Positions 45,871 through 56,295 of a stretch of 64,000 bases of DNA are shown piece after piece. The stretch covers positions 124,001 through 188,000 of the forward strand of contig WEDG01003447.1 of NCBI GenBank assembly GCA_017591395.1. The letters run 5' to 3'. The notes beneath the pieces are model-generated. The model ran no database searches and was not told the DNA's origin. It saw nothing but the letters and a program-made list of their open reading frames with translations. Within the stretch, counting starts at the first letter, position 1. Every line of letters begins with the position of its first letter. A program made the translations under genes and the position numbers. This DNA comes from Schistocephalus solidus. Taxonomy: Eukaryota > Platyhelminthes > Cestoda > Diphyllobothriidea > Diphyllobothriidae.

Positions 45871-46854
45871 GTGTGTGCCCTCTAAACGGGCCACGTGGTA
45901 GATGCGTTGAACCAACACGGAGGCCACACTACTGCACGGCAGGCGTTATTCGGGTTGCGCTCCATAACAAATGCAGAACATGGAGGTGTGGTGGCACGCC
46001 TAGGGGCTGCTAGGGCTTACGGGACCCAGCCGCGGCAGCCACCTGCGTCTTCTCCCGCCTCCGGTCTTCTTGACTCTGTCTTGACACCGGGCTTAGGTGG
46101 GGGAGGAGGAGAGAGTGCGGTAGATTTCTGCGCAAGTCTATTATCACTTTAAACTAAATCACGCGCAAGTCACCCTCCCTGCTCCACTTTCCCATGGAGC
46201 ATACGGTGGACATCGTCGGACTACGACGGTCGAACTGTCGTGTGTGTGTGTGTGTGCCCCCTAGGGGTGTAGGGGTACTCGTTAGGGGTAGCACCACACA
46301 GATAGCATTTGGTCGCTCCATTTGTTTCGTACAGGTGGTGAATGCTCCTGTGGCCGCCTCTAACTGGTACCCAACTCTCACCTGTGGCTCCTCGAAGTTG
46401 GGTTCTTCCCAGCGGCCACACCCCGGGCAACCGTCACGACTGGCGGGCTAAACCAGGTGAGGGTCTCCGGTGTTGTGTGTGCCTCCACACCCGGTATGTC
46501 TGACTCCCGAACTTCCCAACTCCCCCCTCTCAAAAAGTCCTACGGTGGGGGCGACAGCAACCCCGTAGGCGGCCCAGACTAACTCGGGTCGTTCTCCTAC
46601 TTAAACACATCTATGCCCCATAGTGGAGTTCGGCAGCCGTCTGGGATGTCCCAGTAGCCCTATTTAGGGATAGCACTGCTTGCCTCCTCGCGGTGGAAGG
46701 ATCTAGAAAATGTGCCCTAAAAAGTGCTGGGTCTCACGTCTTCTGCAGCTGGCCGCGGCTCGCAGATCACAAACTACGCGGTCGTAAAACTCAAACAAAC
46801 AACAATAACCACCGTCCCCATCCCCCTCGCCATACTCTCCAGGCTGCTCGGGTG

Positions 46855-47235
46855 AGTCCACTCACACTAGCAGCCTGGAATGTTCGTTCCCTTTTAGACA
46901 ATCCTAGGAGCAACCGGCCGGAACGGAGGACGGCGCTAGTCGCTCGGGAACTGGCGCGCTACAAGGTGGACATTGCTGCTCTCAGCGAGACCCGATTCTC
47001 TGAGCAGGGTCAGCTGGAGGAGGTGGGGGCCGGCTACACTTTCTTCTGGAGCGGCTGGCCAATGGCAGAGCGACGCGACGCTGGTGTTGCCTTTGCCATC
47101 CGTAACGACACCGTGGGACGTCTGCCCTGTCTGCCACAGGGTATCAATGATCGCCTGATGAGCCTCCGCCTGCCTCTTCGGAGACCAGTTCGCCGCCATC
47201 CTCAGCGCCTACGCTCCCCCAATGACGAGCTCTGA
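46855..47235 (+). pseudogene. LINE endonuclease, N-terminal half
   Basis: The translation from LTLAAWNVRSLLD (about 46,860) includes SETRFSEQGQLEE and [12 protein letters not shown]. These carry the Asn of the WNVRS box and the metal-binding Glu of SETR, both expected in APE-type endonucleases that nick DNA for target-primed reverse transcription. At about 47,180 it lacks two bases found in the copy at 53,613-53,620 (cttcggggagacc), which throws the frame off before the SAYAP box. The continuation is in the next frame. Confidence 0.88.
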
Positions 47236-48994
47236 TGCGGCGAAGGACAAATTCTACGAGGACCTGCACGCCTTGCTGGCGACTGTGCCGAAAGAGGACA
47301 AGTTAATTGTCCTTGGTGACTTCAATGCCCGCGTCGGGACGGACCACGCTGCCTGGCAGGAAGTGCTGGGTCCCCACGGTCTCGGTAGCTGCAACGATAA
47401 CGGCCTCCTTCTTCTGCGCACGTGTGCGGAACACCGTCTCCTGCTGTCCAACACCCTCTTCCGCCTTCCGACGCTGGAGAAGGCCACGTGGATGCACCCT
47501 CGGTCGCGGCGCTGGCATCTGCTGGACTATGTTCTCGTCTGGAGGCGAGATCGACAGGACGTGCTGGTAACCAAGGTGATCCGCGATGGCGATGGTTGGA
47601 CAGATCACCGCCTCGTCATCTCCCAGATGAGGCTCCGACTGCAACCCCGAAGAAGGCCCCAAGGTAAGAGGCCGCCATGTAAGTTAAATACTCTTTTATT
47701 AAATTTGCCTGCTCACTGTTTTGATTTCAGCAACCAAATAACCGAGAAACTGGAGGACCTGCATGCTCCAGATGATAACGCTACCGTGGAGACACGATGG
47801 TGTCAACTGCGAAATGTCATCCAGTCCACCGCCCTCGATGTACACGGACGCGCACACCGTCGACACCAGGACTGGTTTGACGACAATGACGCCGACATCA
47901 GCAACTTACTCGCGGAGAAGAATAGACTACACAAAGCCTACAGGGACCTTCGGACTGACGCCACCTACGCAGCCTTTTTCAGATGCCTTGTACAACAACG
48001 GCTGTGGGAGATGCAGGATGCCTGGATGATCCGAAAGGCTGAAGAAATTCAGGGGTATGTTGACCGCAATGAAATGAAAAACTTTTTCAAAGCCATCAAG
48101 GTCATCTTCGGCCCGTGTATCAAGGGGTCCGCACCACTGCTCAGCTCTGACGGTACAACACTGCTGACAGAGAAATCGCAAATTCTGAAGCGCTGGGCTG
48201 AGCACTTCAGAAATGTCCTTAATTGCTCATCAGCCATCTCCGTTGCTGCCATCGACCGGCTCCCTCAAGTGGACACGAACAATGACCCGGATCTGCCGCC
48301 TTCCCTACCAGAAACCATCCAGGCCGTGCAGCAGATTTCCAGCGGTAAAGCACCGGGATCCGACGCAATCCCACCGGAAGTCTACAAGCACGGTGGGCCC
48401 CGGCTGATGGCAGAACTCACAACACTCTTCCAGGAGATGTGGCGCCAAGGACAAGTTCCTCAGGATTTCAAAGACGCGACCATCGTCCATCTCTACAAAC
48501 GGAAGGGGAACCGGCAACTCTGTGATAATCATAGAGGCATCTCGTTGCTCAACATCGCCGGGAAGATCTTCGCCCGTATCCTTCTCAATCGTCTTAACGG
48601 TCACCTAGAACAGGGCCTGCTCCCAGAAAGCCAATGTGGCATCTGCCGACACCGCGGAACAACCGATATGCTCTTTGCCGCCCGCCAACTACAAGAGAAG
48701 TGTCAGGAGATGCGAACTCACCTATACACTACCTTCGTGGATCTAACGAAAGCCTTTGACACGGTGAATCGTGACGGACTGTGGAAAGTCATGCAGAAAT
48801 TTGGTTGTCCTGAGCGGTTCACGCACATGGTGCGTCAGCTTCATGACGGGATGACGGCGCGTGTCACTGACAACGGGACGGTATCCGAAGCATTCGCAGT
48901 GACCAACGGAGTGAAACAGGGCTGCGTACTGGCCCCCACCCTCTTCAGTCTCATGTTCTCGGCTATGCTGATGGACGCCTACCGTCATGAGTAG
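47222..48994 (+). CDS. LINE endonuclease C-half and reverse transcriptase, 590-codon open frame
   Basis: It starts just after the frameshift. Residues 1 to about 135 finish the endonuclease: [10 protein letters not shown] (near residue 30) and WTDHRLV with the catalytic Asp-His pair. RT spans about residues 365-590: [32 protein letters not shown], motif [16 protein letters not shown], and motif [22 protein letters not shown] at 48,992-48,994 then cuts the frame; translation in the same frame beyond it reaches the FADD box. An intact version would copy the element's RNA at a nicked target. This copy cannot make a whole enzyme. Confidence 0.9.
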   Translation: MTSSDAAKDKFYEDLHALLATVPKEDKLIVLGDFNARVGTDHAAWQEVLGPHGLGSCNDNGLLLLRTCAEHRLLLSNTLFRLPTLEKATWMHPRSRRWHLLDYVLVWRRDRQDVLVTKVIRDGDGWTDHRLVISQMRLRLQPRRRPQGKRPPCKLNTLLLNLPAHCFDFSNQITEKLEDLHAPDDNATVETRWCQLRNVIQSTALDVHGRAHRRHQDWFDDNDADISNLLAEKNRLHKAYRDLRTDATYAAFFRCLVQQRLWEMQDAWMIRKAEEIQGYVDRNEMKNFFKAIKVIFGPCIKGSAPLLSSDGTTLLTEKSQILKRWAEHFRNVLNCSSAISVAAIDRLPQVDTNNDPDLPPSLPETIQAVQQISSGKAPGSDAIPPEVYKHGGPRLMAELTTLFQEMWRQGQVPQDFKDATIVHLYKRKGNRQLCDNHRGISLLNIAGKIFARILLNRLNGHLEQGLLPESQCGICRHRGTTDMLFAARQLQEKCQEMRTHLYTTFVDLTKAFDTVNRDGLWKVMQKFGCPERFTHMVRQLHDGMTARVTDNGTVSEAFAVTNGVKQGCVLAPTLFSLMFSAMLMDAYRHE

Positions 48995-49838
48995 CCTGGT
49001 ATCCGCATCGCCTACAGAACTGACGGGCACCTTCTCAACAGTCGGCGTATGCAGGCTCCAACGCGCGTGTCTACGACTACAGTCCAAGACTTGCTCTTCG
49101 CGGACGACTGTGCCCTTAAAACCGTGACGGAGGAGGACGTGCAAAGGAGCATGGAGCCTTCGCCAAGGGCTGCGCCGATTTTGGATTAACAATCAGTACA
49201 GCCAAAACGGTTGTCATGCACCAGCCACCACCCAGCGCGGAATACAATGCTCCTCGAATCAATGTCAACGGTGCTCAACTCAAAATCGTGGAAACCTTCG
49301 CTTATCTAGGAAGCACGATGTCGCGCAACACGAGAATCGATGATGAGGTTGCCCAACGGATCTCCAAAGCTAGTCAGGCCTTCGGCCGGCTGCAGGCCTC
49401 CGTGTGGAATCGCCACGGTATTCACCTGAACACCAAACTGAAGATGTACAAGGCCGTCGTCTTGTCGACACTCCTTTACGGAGCGTAAACCTGGACCGTC
49501 TACTCGAACCAAGCCAGGAAGCTGAATCACTTTCATCTCATCTGCCTCCGCAGAATACGGAAGCTGAGATGGCAAGACAGGATCCCGGACATGAAAGTCC
49601 TAGAGCGGACCGGAATCCTCAGCATCCATGCCATGCTGAGGCAAGTGCAACTGCGATGGAGCGGCCACCTGGTAAGAATGGACGACGAGCGACTACCAAA
49701 ACGACTTTTCTACGGAGATGTCGCTATGGGTTCTCGCCGGCAGGGAGGTCAAAAACGACGCTACAAGGACACTTTGAAGAAATCGCTGAAGCAACTGCAA
49801 ATCAACTCGGCGACCTGGGAGGACCTCGCATAGGATAG
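48995..49838 (+). pseudogene. LINE RT end and C-terminal region, broken
   Basis: Directly after the in-frame stop the same frame reads [10 protein letters not shown], with FADD at 49,097-49,108. A frame change follows near 49,155. Then come FAYLGS (about 49,300), [16 protein letters not shown] ending at a stop (49,486-49,488), [12 protein letters not shown] and [12 protein letters not shown] in another frame, and a final stop near 49,832. These are the usual blocks after RT in this LINE type. Confidence 0.88.
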
Positions 49839-49879
49839 ACCGGCATGGAGAAGATCAGTGAAGACTGGTTCAGCAATCT

Positions 49880-50773
49880 ATGAGGCCAACCGGATCGCCG
49901 CCGCCAAGGCCAAAAGAGCGGCACGAAAGTCACCAGCGCCCCGGACCAACATCGACGATGTCTAGGCCCTGCCAACATGCCCCACACTGTCAACGCATAT
50001 TCCGCGCGCGAATCGGCCTGGTTGGACATCTTCGGACGCAATGCACCAACAATCCGACAATTCCAATTTCTACGTCAAATTCTGCCAACCCTCATTCTGA
50101 CTCCCCCTCCCTCACTCCTTGCATCAATTCCATTACTCCCACCATCATAGAGACCACATCCATCTACTCATCGCCTGCTACCCCCACGACCGCAACCACC
50201 ACCGCCTTCACTACCACCACCACCATCAGCGATGGGTAATCTCTCCTAAGCTGTACTTAATGCGACCGAACATTCACCTCACGCATCGGCCTGGCCGGTC
50301 ACTTGCGAATACATCGTACAGAGACCGGTGAGCCAGTGCCTGGAACACCATCACACAGCAGAGATTGTCGCCTCCACTGCCCTCACTGTCCTCGCGCATT
50401 CACTCATCGCATGGGCCTATTCGGTCACATGCGCATCCATGACAGCGGAATACACCACAATGCCGACAACACCGATACATCATGCACACCCTCCGCTCCT
50501 GCCATTCTTAGCGCTCCTGACACCCCCACTACCATTAATGACATCCCACCAGCCTCTACCGATTTCTCCTGCCCACACTGCGCCCGCAACTTCAACTCAC
50601 GCATCGGCCTGGTCAGTCACCTGCGAATCCATCGCACGGAGGCTGGTGAACCAGTGCCTGGTGCTCCGACATACAGTCTACGCGCCAGCCTTCACTGCCC
50701 TCACTGCTCCCGCACATTTACACACCGCATGGGCCTATTAGTACACATGCGCCTCCACGAAAACCTCCGGTAA
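49880..50773 (+). pseudogene. LINE C-terminal C2H2 finger region
   Basis: Four or five fingers with the spacing Cx2C-x12-Hx3-4H and the shared core RIGLxxHLR or HRMGLxxHMR: about 49,980, 50,262 (first Cys lost), 50,385, 50,570 and 50,690. Threonine- and proline-rich linkers lie between them. The last three share one frame (50,303-50,773), ending LVHMRLHENLR. Fingers at the C-terminus are known in several RT-bearing LINEs and are thought to bind nucleic acid. Confidence 0.85.
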
Positions 50774-52326
50774 ACCACCGGAAGCTAAGCTACATCAGCA
50801 CACACTACCTACACCAATACATCGACAACACCCTCACAATCACCATTTACCAGAGTATATCACGGTTTCCTAGAAACCGTGGCTGGGAAGTCTGCCAATC
50901 TGACGCTTCCACCAGACCACGCCGTCGGCTCAGTGTATGTGCTGTGTGTGTCGAGTGGCTGACCAGTGGACTGGGAGTCAGACGGCGATGGCTGCTCCAT
51001 ATCCCCTGAGTTTGTGAATCCTGGTGTGTGCGTTATGGGGGCCAGGTCGTGCTGTGGCGCGCGAAGACGGGTACGCCGATCCGTCAGCCAATGCTTCCAC
51101 TCCCACATCAGGCAACTGACCGGCTCGGACAGTGTCTGATGGTGGGGGTTGGGGAGAGAGTGAGGTCGACAGCTCAGTGCATGTTCCTCACTATAAACAA
51201 TCTGACGCGCTTGAAACTATCACGGTGCGCTAAAAGCTGTGGCTTGGAAGGTTGCCAACTGACGGGATAACTCGGACCGCGTAGTCAGCCCAATGTGTGT
51301 TTTGTGTGGAGTGGCTGTCTGGCGGACTGAGAGTCAGGCTGCAATGGCTCCTTCTTAATGTGGTCTTTATGGCACTCCCACTCTGTGGGATCCGAGCCAG
51401 GTGTGGTGGTACGCCCAGGGGCGGCTCCGGCCGCGCCAGCCACCTGCGACTTCTCTCATCTCCGGTTTTCTTGCCTGTGTCGTGAGACTGGGCTGAGGTG
51501 GGGGAGGAGAAGAGGGCGCGGTAACGTTAACCGCCGTGGTTGGAAGGTTGCCAACTGACCATTACACTCAGACCTCACAGTTAGTCCAATGTGTGTTGTG
51601 TGGAGTGGCTGACTGGTGGTCTGAGAGTCAGGCTGCGATGGCTCCTTCTTAACGTGACCTCTGGCTATCTCACACATGTGAGATGTAAGCCGTTCAACCC
51701 CCTGTTGTGTGAAATCCTGGTGCTTGTGTTTGGGGGGCTAGGTCGTGTACGTAGTACACGTAGACGAGGTCACCAGCAGCATCGCTTGCTTCCGCATCAG
51801 ACAACTGACCGGCTCGGACAGTGGTCTGATTGTATGGTTGGGGAAGAGAGTGAGGTCGAGAGCTCAGCGTATTTTCCTCACTATAAACAATCTGACGCGC
51901 TTAAAACTATCATGGTGTGCTTAAAGCCCTGGCTTGGAAGTTTGCCAACTGACGGGATAACTCGGACCGCGTGGTCAGCCCAATGTGTGTTTTGTGTGGA
52001 GTGGCTGACTGGCGGACTGAGAGTCAGGTTGCAATGGCTCCTTCTTAACGTGGCCTTTATGGCACTCCCACTTCGTGGGATCCGAGCCAGGTGTGGTGGC
52101 ACGCCCAGGGGCGACTCCGGCCGCGCCAGCCTCCTGCGCCCTCTCCCATCTCCGGTCTTCTTGACTCTGCCTTGACACCGGGCGCAGGTGGGGGAGGAGG
52201 AGAGAGTGCGGTAGCTGCAGCGCAAGGCTACTATCACTTTAAACTAATTCACGCGCAAGTCACCGTCCCTGCACCACCTGGTGTGGAGCATACGGTGGAC
52301 CTTGACGAAATCGACGGTTGAAGTGC
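50774..52326 (+). repeat. LINE 3' modules, tandem
   Basis: Two close copies of one module at about 51,195-51,520 and 51,890-52,200 (ctataaacaatctgacgcgc through the ggtcttcttgac block), and a shorter diverged one at 51,535-51,665 between them. The final part, 52,090-52,326, is the same module that heads the element at 46,010-46,240. No coding sequence. Confidence 0.8.
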
Positions 52327-53940
52327 CGTGTGCCCCCTAAACGGGCCACGTGGTAGATGCGTTGGACCAACATGGGGGCCAAATTAGGGCACGGCAGTCG
52401 TTATTCAGGTTGCGCTCCCGTAACAAATGCTGAACATGGGAGGTGTGGTGGCACGCCTAGGGGCGGCTAGGACTTAGGGAACCCGGCCGCGCCAGCCACC
52501 TGCGTCCTCTCCCGCCTCCGGTCTTCTTGACTATGTCTTGACACCCGGGCTCAAGTGGGGGAGGAGGAGAGAGTGCGGTAGATGCAGCGCAAGTCTACTA
52601 TCACTTTAAACTAAATCACGCGCAAGTCACCGCCCCTGCTCCACTTTCCCATGGAGCATACGGTGGACATCGTTGGACTACGACGGGCAAAATGTCGTGT
52701 GTGTGTGGGGTGTAGGGGTACTAGTTAGGGGTAGCACCACACGGATAGCATTTGGTCGCTCCATTTGTCTCGTACAGGTGGTGAATGCTCCTGTGGCCGC
52801 CTCTAACTGGTACCCAACTCTCACCCGTGGCTCCTCGAAGTTGGGTTTTTCCCATCGGCCACACCCCGGGCAACCGTCACGACCGGCGGGCTAAACCAGG
52901 TGAGGGTCTCCGGTGTTGTGTGTGCCTCCACACTCGGTATGTCTGACTCCCAAACTTCCCACCTCCCGCCTCTCAAAAAGTCCTACGGTGGGGGCGACAG
53001 CAACCCCGAAGGCTGCCCAGGCTAACTTTGGTCGTTCGTCCCGTAACCCATAGTGGAGTTCGGCAGCCGTCTGGGATGTCCGAGCAGCCCTATTTAGGGA
53101 CAGCACTGCTTGCCTCCTCGCGGAGGAAGGGCCTATTAAAGGTGCCCTAAACGAATTCTGGGTATCACGTCTTCTGCAGCCGGCCGCGGCTCGCAGATCT
53201 TAAAATACGTGGTCGTAAACCTCAAACAAACAACAATACCCACCGTCCCCATCCCCCTCGCCATACCCTCCAGGCTGCTCGGGTGAGTCCACTCACACTA
53301 GCAGCCTGGAATGTTCATTCCCTTTTAGACAATCCTAGGAGCAACCGGCCGGAACGGAGGACGGCGCTGGTCGCTCGGGAACTGGCGCGCTACAAGGTGG
53401 ACATTGCTGCTCTCTGCGAGACCCGATTCTCTGAGCAGGGTCAGCTGGAGGAGGTGGGTGCCGGCTACACCTTCTTCTGAAGCGACCGGCCAAAGGCAGA
53501 GCGACGCGACGCTGGTGTTGCCTTTGCCATCCGGAGCGACATCGTGGGACGTCTGCCTTGTCTGCCACAGGGTATCAATGATCGCCTGATGAGCCTCCGC
53601 CTGCCTCTTCGGGGAGACCAGTACGCCACCATCATCAGCGCCTACGCTCCCTCAATGACGAGCTCTGATGCGGCGGAGGACAAATTCTACGATGACCTGC
53701 ACGCCCTGCTGGCGAATATGCCGAAGGTGGACAAGTTAATTGTCCTTGGTGACTTCAATGCCCGCGTCAGGATGGACCATGCTGCCTGATAGGGAGTGCT
53801 GGGTCCCCACGGTCTCGGTAGCTGTAACGATAACGGCCTCCTTCTTCTGCGCACGTTTGCGGAACACCGTTTCCTGCTGACCAACACCATCCGCCTTCCA
53901 ACGCGGGAGGAAGCAACGTGGATGCCCCCTCTGTTCATTT
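52327..53940 (+). mobile_element. third LINE copy, 5' part, joined head-to-tail
   Basis: It begins with the module head (ccccctaaacgggccacgtg) exactly where the previous element ends and repeats 45,880-47,500. The endonuclease part from 53,283 has WNVHSLLD, CETRFSEQ (Ser to Cys), a stop near 53,480, then [13 protein letters not shown] with the two bases missing from the other copy, and [14 protein letters not shown] before another stop. It breaks off at about 53,940, just before a (TA)n tract. Confidence 0.88.
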
Positions 53941-53993
53941 CGTGTGACCACGGGTTGCTGTGACCAACTTGAAAATTCACTAGTAAAACACGA

Positions 53994-54013
53994 TTATATA
54001 TATATATATATAT
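53994..54013 (+). repeat. (TA)n microsatellite
   Basis: A pure TA tract at the broken end of the LINE. Confidence 0.95.
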
Positions 54014-54210
54014 GATAGTGTGGGGCTCACCGATCTGCTTAAGGAACATGCATGTTCCATTGTGCCCTGGAACTCAGACTAGAGCCCTCGCAGGCGGTCG
54101 CATAGCGACGTGTAGCATATGATGGAATGGAACCGACAAAGACAAGGGAGACCGGAATGGCCATTTCTGGCTTATTAGCAGTCATCAAGCAGATCGGTGA
54201 GCCACACACT

Positions 54211-54213
<3 letters not shown>
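54014..54213. repeat. SINE-type unit with inverted ends between (TA)n tracts
   Basis: The left end reads gatagtgtggggctcaccga on plus; the right end reads almost the same on minus (gatagtgtgtggctcaccga). Inside, the left half matches 58,055-58,135 and the right half (54,125-54,200) is the minus-strand hammerhead-and-tail part of the unit at 54.7 kb. The minus strand reads CUUGAUGA, not CUGAUGA, at 54,180-54,190, so the ribozyme core is spoiled at the junction. Confidence 0.7.

Positions 54214-54250
<37 letters not shown>
54214..54250 (+). repeat. (TA)n microsatellite
   Basis: A pure TA tract directly left of the solo 355-bp unit. Confidence 0.95.
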
Positions 54251-54252
<2 letters not shown>

Positions 54253-54632
54253 GGAAGTACGGTATAACGTCTTTGCCATATAATATTCATACTACTTGTA
54301 GTACTACTTGTTTGTAAAATGGGCATTACGTTGTTATTCCACAGTGGTTGATTGTCTTCGACCCAAATGTTCATTGAAATGTCGGGTCTGACTCTAAAAA
54401 AGTCATATCCGAATCACCTGACTCCAGGTCCTGCACTTAATAATTTCAGAAATTATTTCCTTAATTATTCTCTGGACCCCATATACCAGCAACCGCATAG
54501 AGAACGCTGGGGGACCCACTGAGGAGCCGAACCCCTCGTTGCTGTGTCACGCAGCAGCAGAAACATCGGCGAAACACGTGTCTGGGCTTTTAGCTAGTAT
54601 CTATGTCGGAAGTACGGTATAACGTCTTTGCC

Positions 54633-54634
<2 letters not shown>
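54251..54634 (+). mobile_element. solo retrozyme-like unit (about 1.08 units)
   Basis: A single copy of the 355-bp repeat found at 60.9-64 kb. It begins gtcggaagtacggtataacg and ends with the same words 28 bases long (54,604-54,632), so it is slightly longer than one unit. (TA)n tracts flank both ends. The hammerhead at 54,515-54,586 is intact. No ORF. Confidence 0.85.
54515..54586 (+). ncRNA. type I hammerhead ribozyme of solo unit
   Basis: CCCA (54,515-54,518), CUGAGGA (54,519-54,525), stem II GCCGA (54,526-54,530) with UCGGC (54,566-54,570), GAAA (54,571-54,574), 2-bp stem III around loop ACGU, GUC ending at 54,582, then UGGG. Inside stem II a second hairpin forms around 54,540-54,557 (one mismatch here: TGTGT for TGCGT). 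All invariant core bases are present. Confidence 0.85.

Positions 54635-54636
<2 letters not shown>

Positions 54637-54696
<60 letters not shown>
54637..54696 (+). repeat. (TA)n microsatellite
   Basis: A 60-base pure AT tract. It lies between the solo unit and the tail of the minus-strand SINE-type unit. Confidence 0.95.
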
Positions 54697-54699
<3 letters not shown>

Positions 54700-54805
54700 T
54701 ATAATGGAGAACCGACAAAGACAAGGGAGACCGGAATGGCCATTTCTGGCTTATTAGCCGTCATCAGCCAGTCATACCCAATCCCAAGTGTGGCACACCC
54801 GTTGT
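54700..54805 (-). mobile_element. SINE-type unit with hammerhead, minus strand
   Basis: Its minus strand matches 58,190-58,285: the gtgccacacttgggattggg block, the hammerhead-like fold, the cccttgtctttgtcggtt tail, then (TA)n. The tRNA-like head of the 58-kb unit is not retained here beyond the last few bases. Confidence 0.7.
54729..54773 (-). ncRNA. hammerhead-like ribozyme of SINE-type unit
   Basis: Minus strand: GACUGG (stem I), CUGAUGA, C, GGCU-AAUA-AGCC (stem II), A, GAAA, U, loop GGCC flanked by AU and AU (2-bp stem III), U as the cleavage base, then CCGGUC pairing with GACUGG over six bases (one U-G). The stem III loop is palindromic, as in the array ribozyme. Weak points: the 10.1/11.1 position is C-A where G-C is usual, and the cleavage triplet is AUU. 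Confidence 0.6.
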
Positions 54806-55079
54806 GGGCACAGCAACGGCTGCTTAAGGCCCTCCCCTCATCAGCTGTCGCTCCGGATGCTGTCATGTGCGGTTGTTTGTGCTCGCCGGCGGGTAGATGT
54901 CTCACGTCGGTTGTTTGACCTCCGGCAGGCTCCTTCCCCCGGTTGCGACTGTGACAATTGTTGGCGACGCCGTGATTTTGTTCGCTCGTGCTGCTTGCCC
55001 CGTCTGGACGGACTGAAGCCTTGTACGAAGGACCCGGTAGGCTGGATTTAGATCAAATAGTTCTAGTGATTGTGCCAAC

Positions 55080-55451
55080 CAAGGACTAGCTTTCGAGCAC
55101 CAGTTTGGCCATCTTGTTATTGACTCGGCCGATAACTTTTGTGACGCCAAAATTGAAAATGTGCTCTTCCTGTTTTATGTGACCATATGCCAGTGACATT
55201 CTGTCCTCGTGGTTGACTGCAAGCTGGTACTCATACAATCTTATGCAGATGCGTTTACCCGTTTCACCATCATATCTCACGCTGCAATGTGGGCATGGTG
55301 TTCTGTAGACCACTGCTGATTGTTCAATTGCCGGTAGCCTGTCTTTGGGTCTGATTATCTGTTGCCGGAGGGTCGAGTCCGTTTTATGGGCCACCCAAAT
55401 CCCAAAAGGGTTCAGGATTCTTGCTGTCGCCTCCGACGAAAGTCTCTCCAT
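55080..55451 (-). pseudogene. Penelope-like GIY-YIG endonuclease fragment
   Basis: The minus strand encodes VVYRTPCPHCSVRYDGETGK followed by RICIRLYEYQLA and FNFGVTKVIGRVNNKMAKLVL. VYR…YDGETGKR is the GIY-YIG pattern of Penelope-like elements, with paired Cys before it. Upstream, KPKDRLPAIEQ-like residues match the linker between RT and endonuclease. RT itself is absent. The nuclease would nick target DNA for reverse transcription. Confidence 0.75.
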
Positions 55452-55599
55452 GACCGGCTTAACGGTGACAACCCGAAGTTTTGGCTTGCGATCCCCTACG
55501 TGAGGAATGTTTCAGGGGCAACTGCAATAATCCTGAACTCTTTTGGGTTTGTGATTTCCACTGAAAAGTCGATTTAGATTTATCATTCACAGTTACAGC

Positions 55600-56015
55600 G
55601 AGTTCGCACGTTTTCGCAATATGACTCCTTTTTTAAAAAAGTTGGTTTTTATTAACGAAGTAATATTACTTTCACTATTTCCTTCAATTTAAATTCGCGT
55701 GAGATGTTTCGTTATTATTTCAAGGCTTTTGTGCAGACGTGAGGCCTGGTTTGCAATTATCGATAATTTCGGCACTTTGCATGAGGTAAGTCAATTATGG
55801 TCACTTTTAAAGGGAATTAGGCTTTCGCGCTTGAGCTCCCTATTCACATCCAAAAATGGCAACAGAATAAATGTTTACAACCTTTAAGATGACAAATATG
55901 AATTTAAGGTCATGGAGATGTGTAAGCCTGCCGTAAACTACCTGCTACTGACGCAATCTTCATTATATGTACCGTAGTTTCCAAGCAAATGAGTATCTAG
56001 TTTGAATGTAAATGT
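55600..56015. other. no recognisable feature
   Basis: AT-rich DNA between two retroelement fragments. I see no domain, tRNA or repeat border in it. Confidence 0.5.
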
Positions 56016-56019
56016 TTCA

Positions 56020-56282
56020 ACAGTTTTTGAAAGGACCACTCGTCATGGAGTCCGTTCCATGCTCCAACAACCCTCTTGGAAAAGGCGTTCCGTTGGACGT
56101 TTTTATGGACCAACTTCTGCAGTTTGAACCGAGGACATCGTCGATGGTCCGTCCCAGCCAATTCGAAGAAGTCATCAAATTCTAGGGCACACTCGCAGCC
56201 TCTGGCAATTCTGTAGGTTGGAATGAGGTCACTGTGTAGTTTTCTGTAACCGATAGGAAACGTACTTCACCTTCGAGGGGAA
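56020..56282 (-). pseudogene. non-LTR element C-terminal tail fragment
   Basis: The minus strand reads YRKLHSDLIPTYRIARG, then FFELAGTDHRRCPRFKLQKL and RNAFSKRVVGAWNGL. This DLIxTYRI…RVVxxWNxLP series is the conserved end of many CR1/Jockey-type LINE polyproteins. It belongs to a third LINE family in the window. It is cut directly by the plus-strand Penelope piece. Confidence 0.7.
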
Positions 56283-56295
56283 CATGTTCAAGTAG

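Larger units (their letters stand above)
45875..52326 (+). mobile_element. nearly complete LINE (EN, RT, C2H2), plus strand
   Basis: About 6.45 kb from the module head to the point where the next head begins. Order: terminal module, GC-rich 5' region (46,240-46,850), APE-type endonuclease, reverse transcriptase with FADD, C-terminal region, C2H2 fingers, then repeated 3' modules. One 2-base deletion, one stop in RT and several later frameshifts disable it. Matches at 1-3,239 and 52,327-53,940 make it a family. I do not assign the clade firmly; the [13 protein letters not shown] and SRIGLxxHLRxH-type fingers are shared by several animal EN/RT LINEs. Confidence 0.92.
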
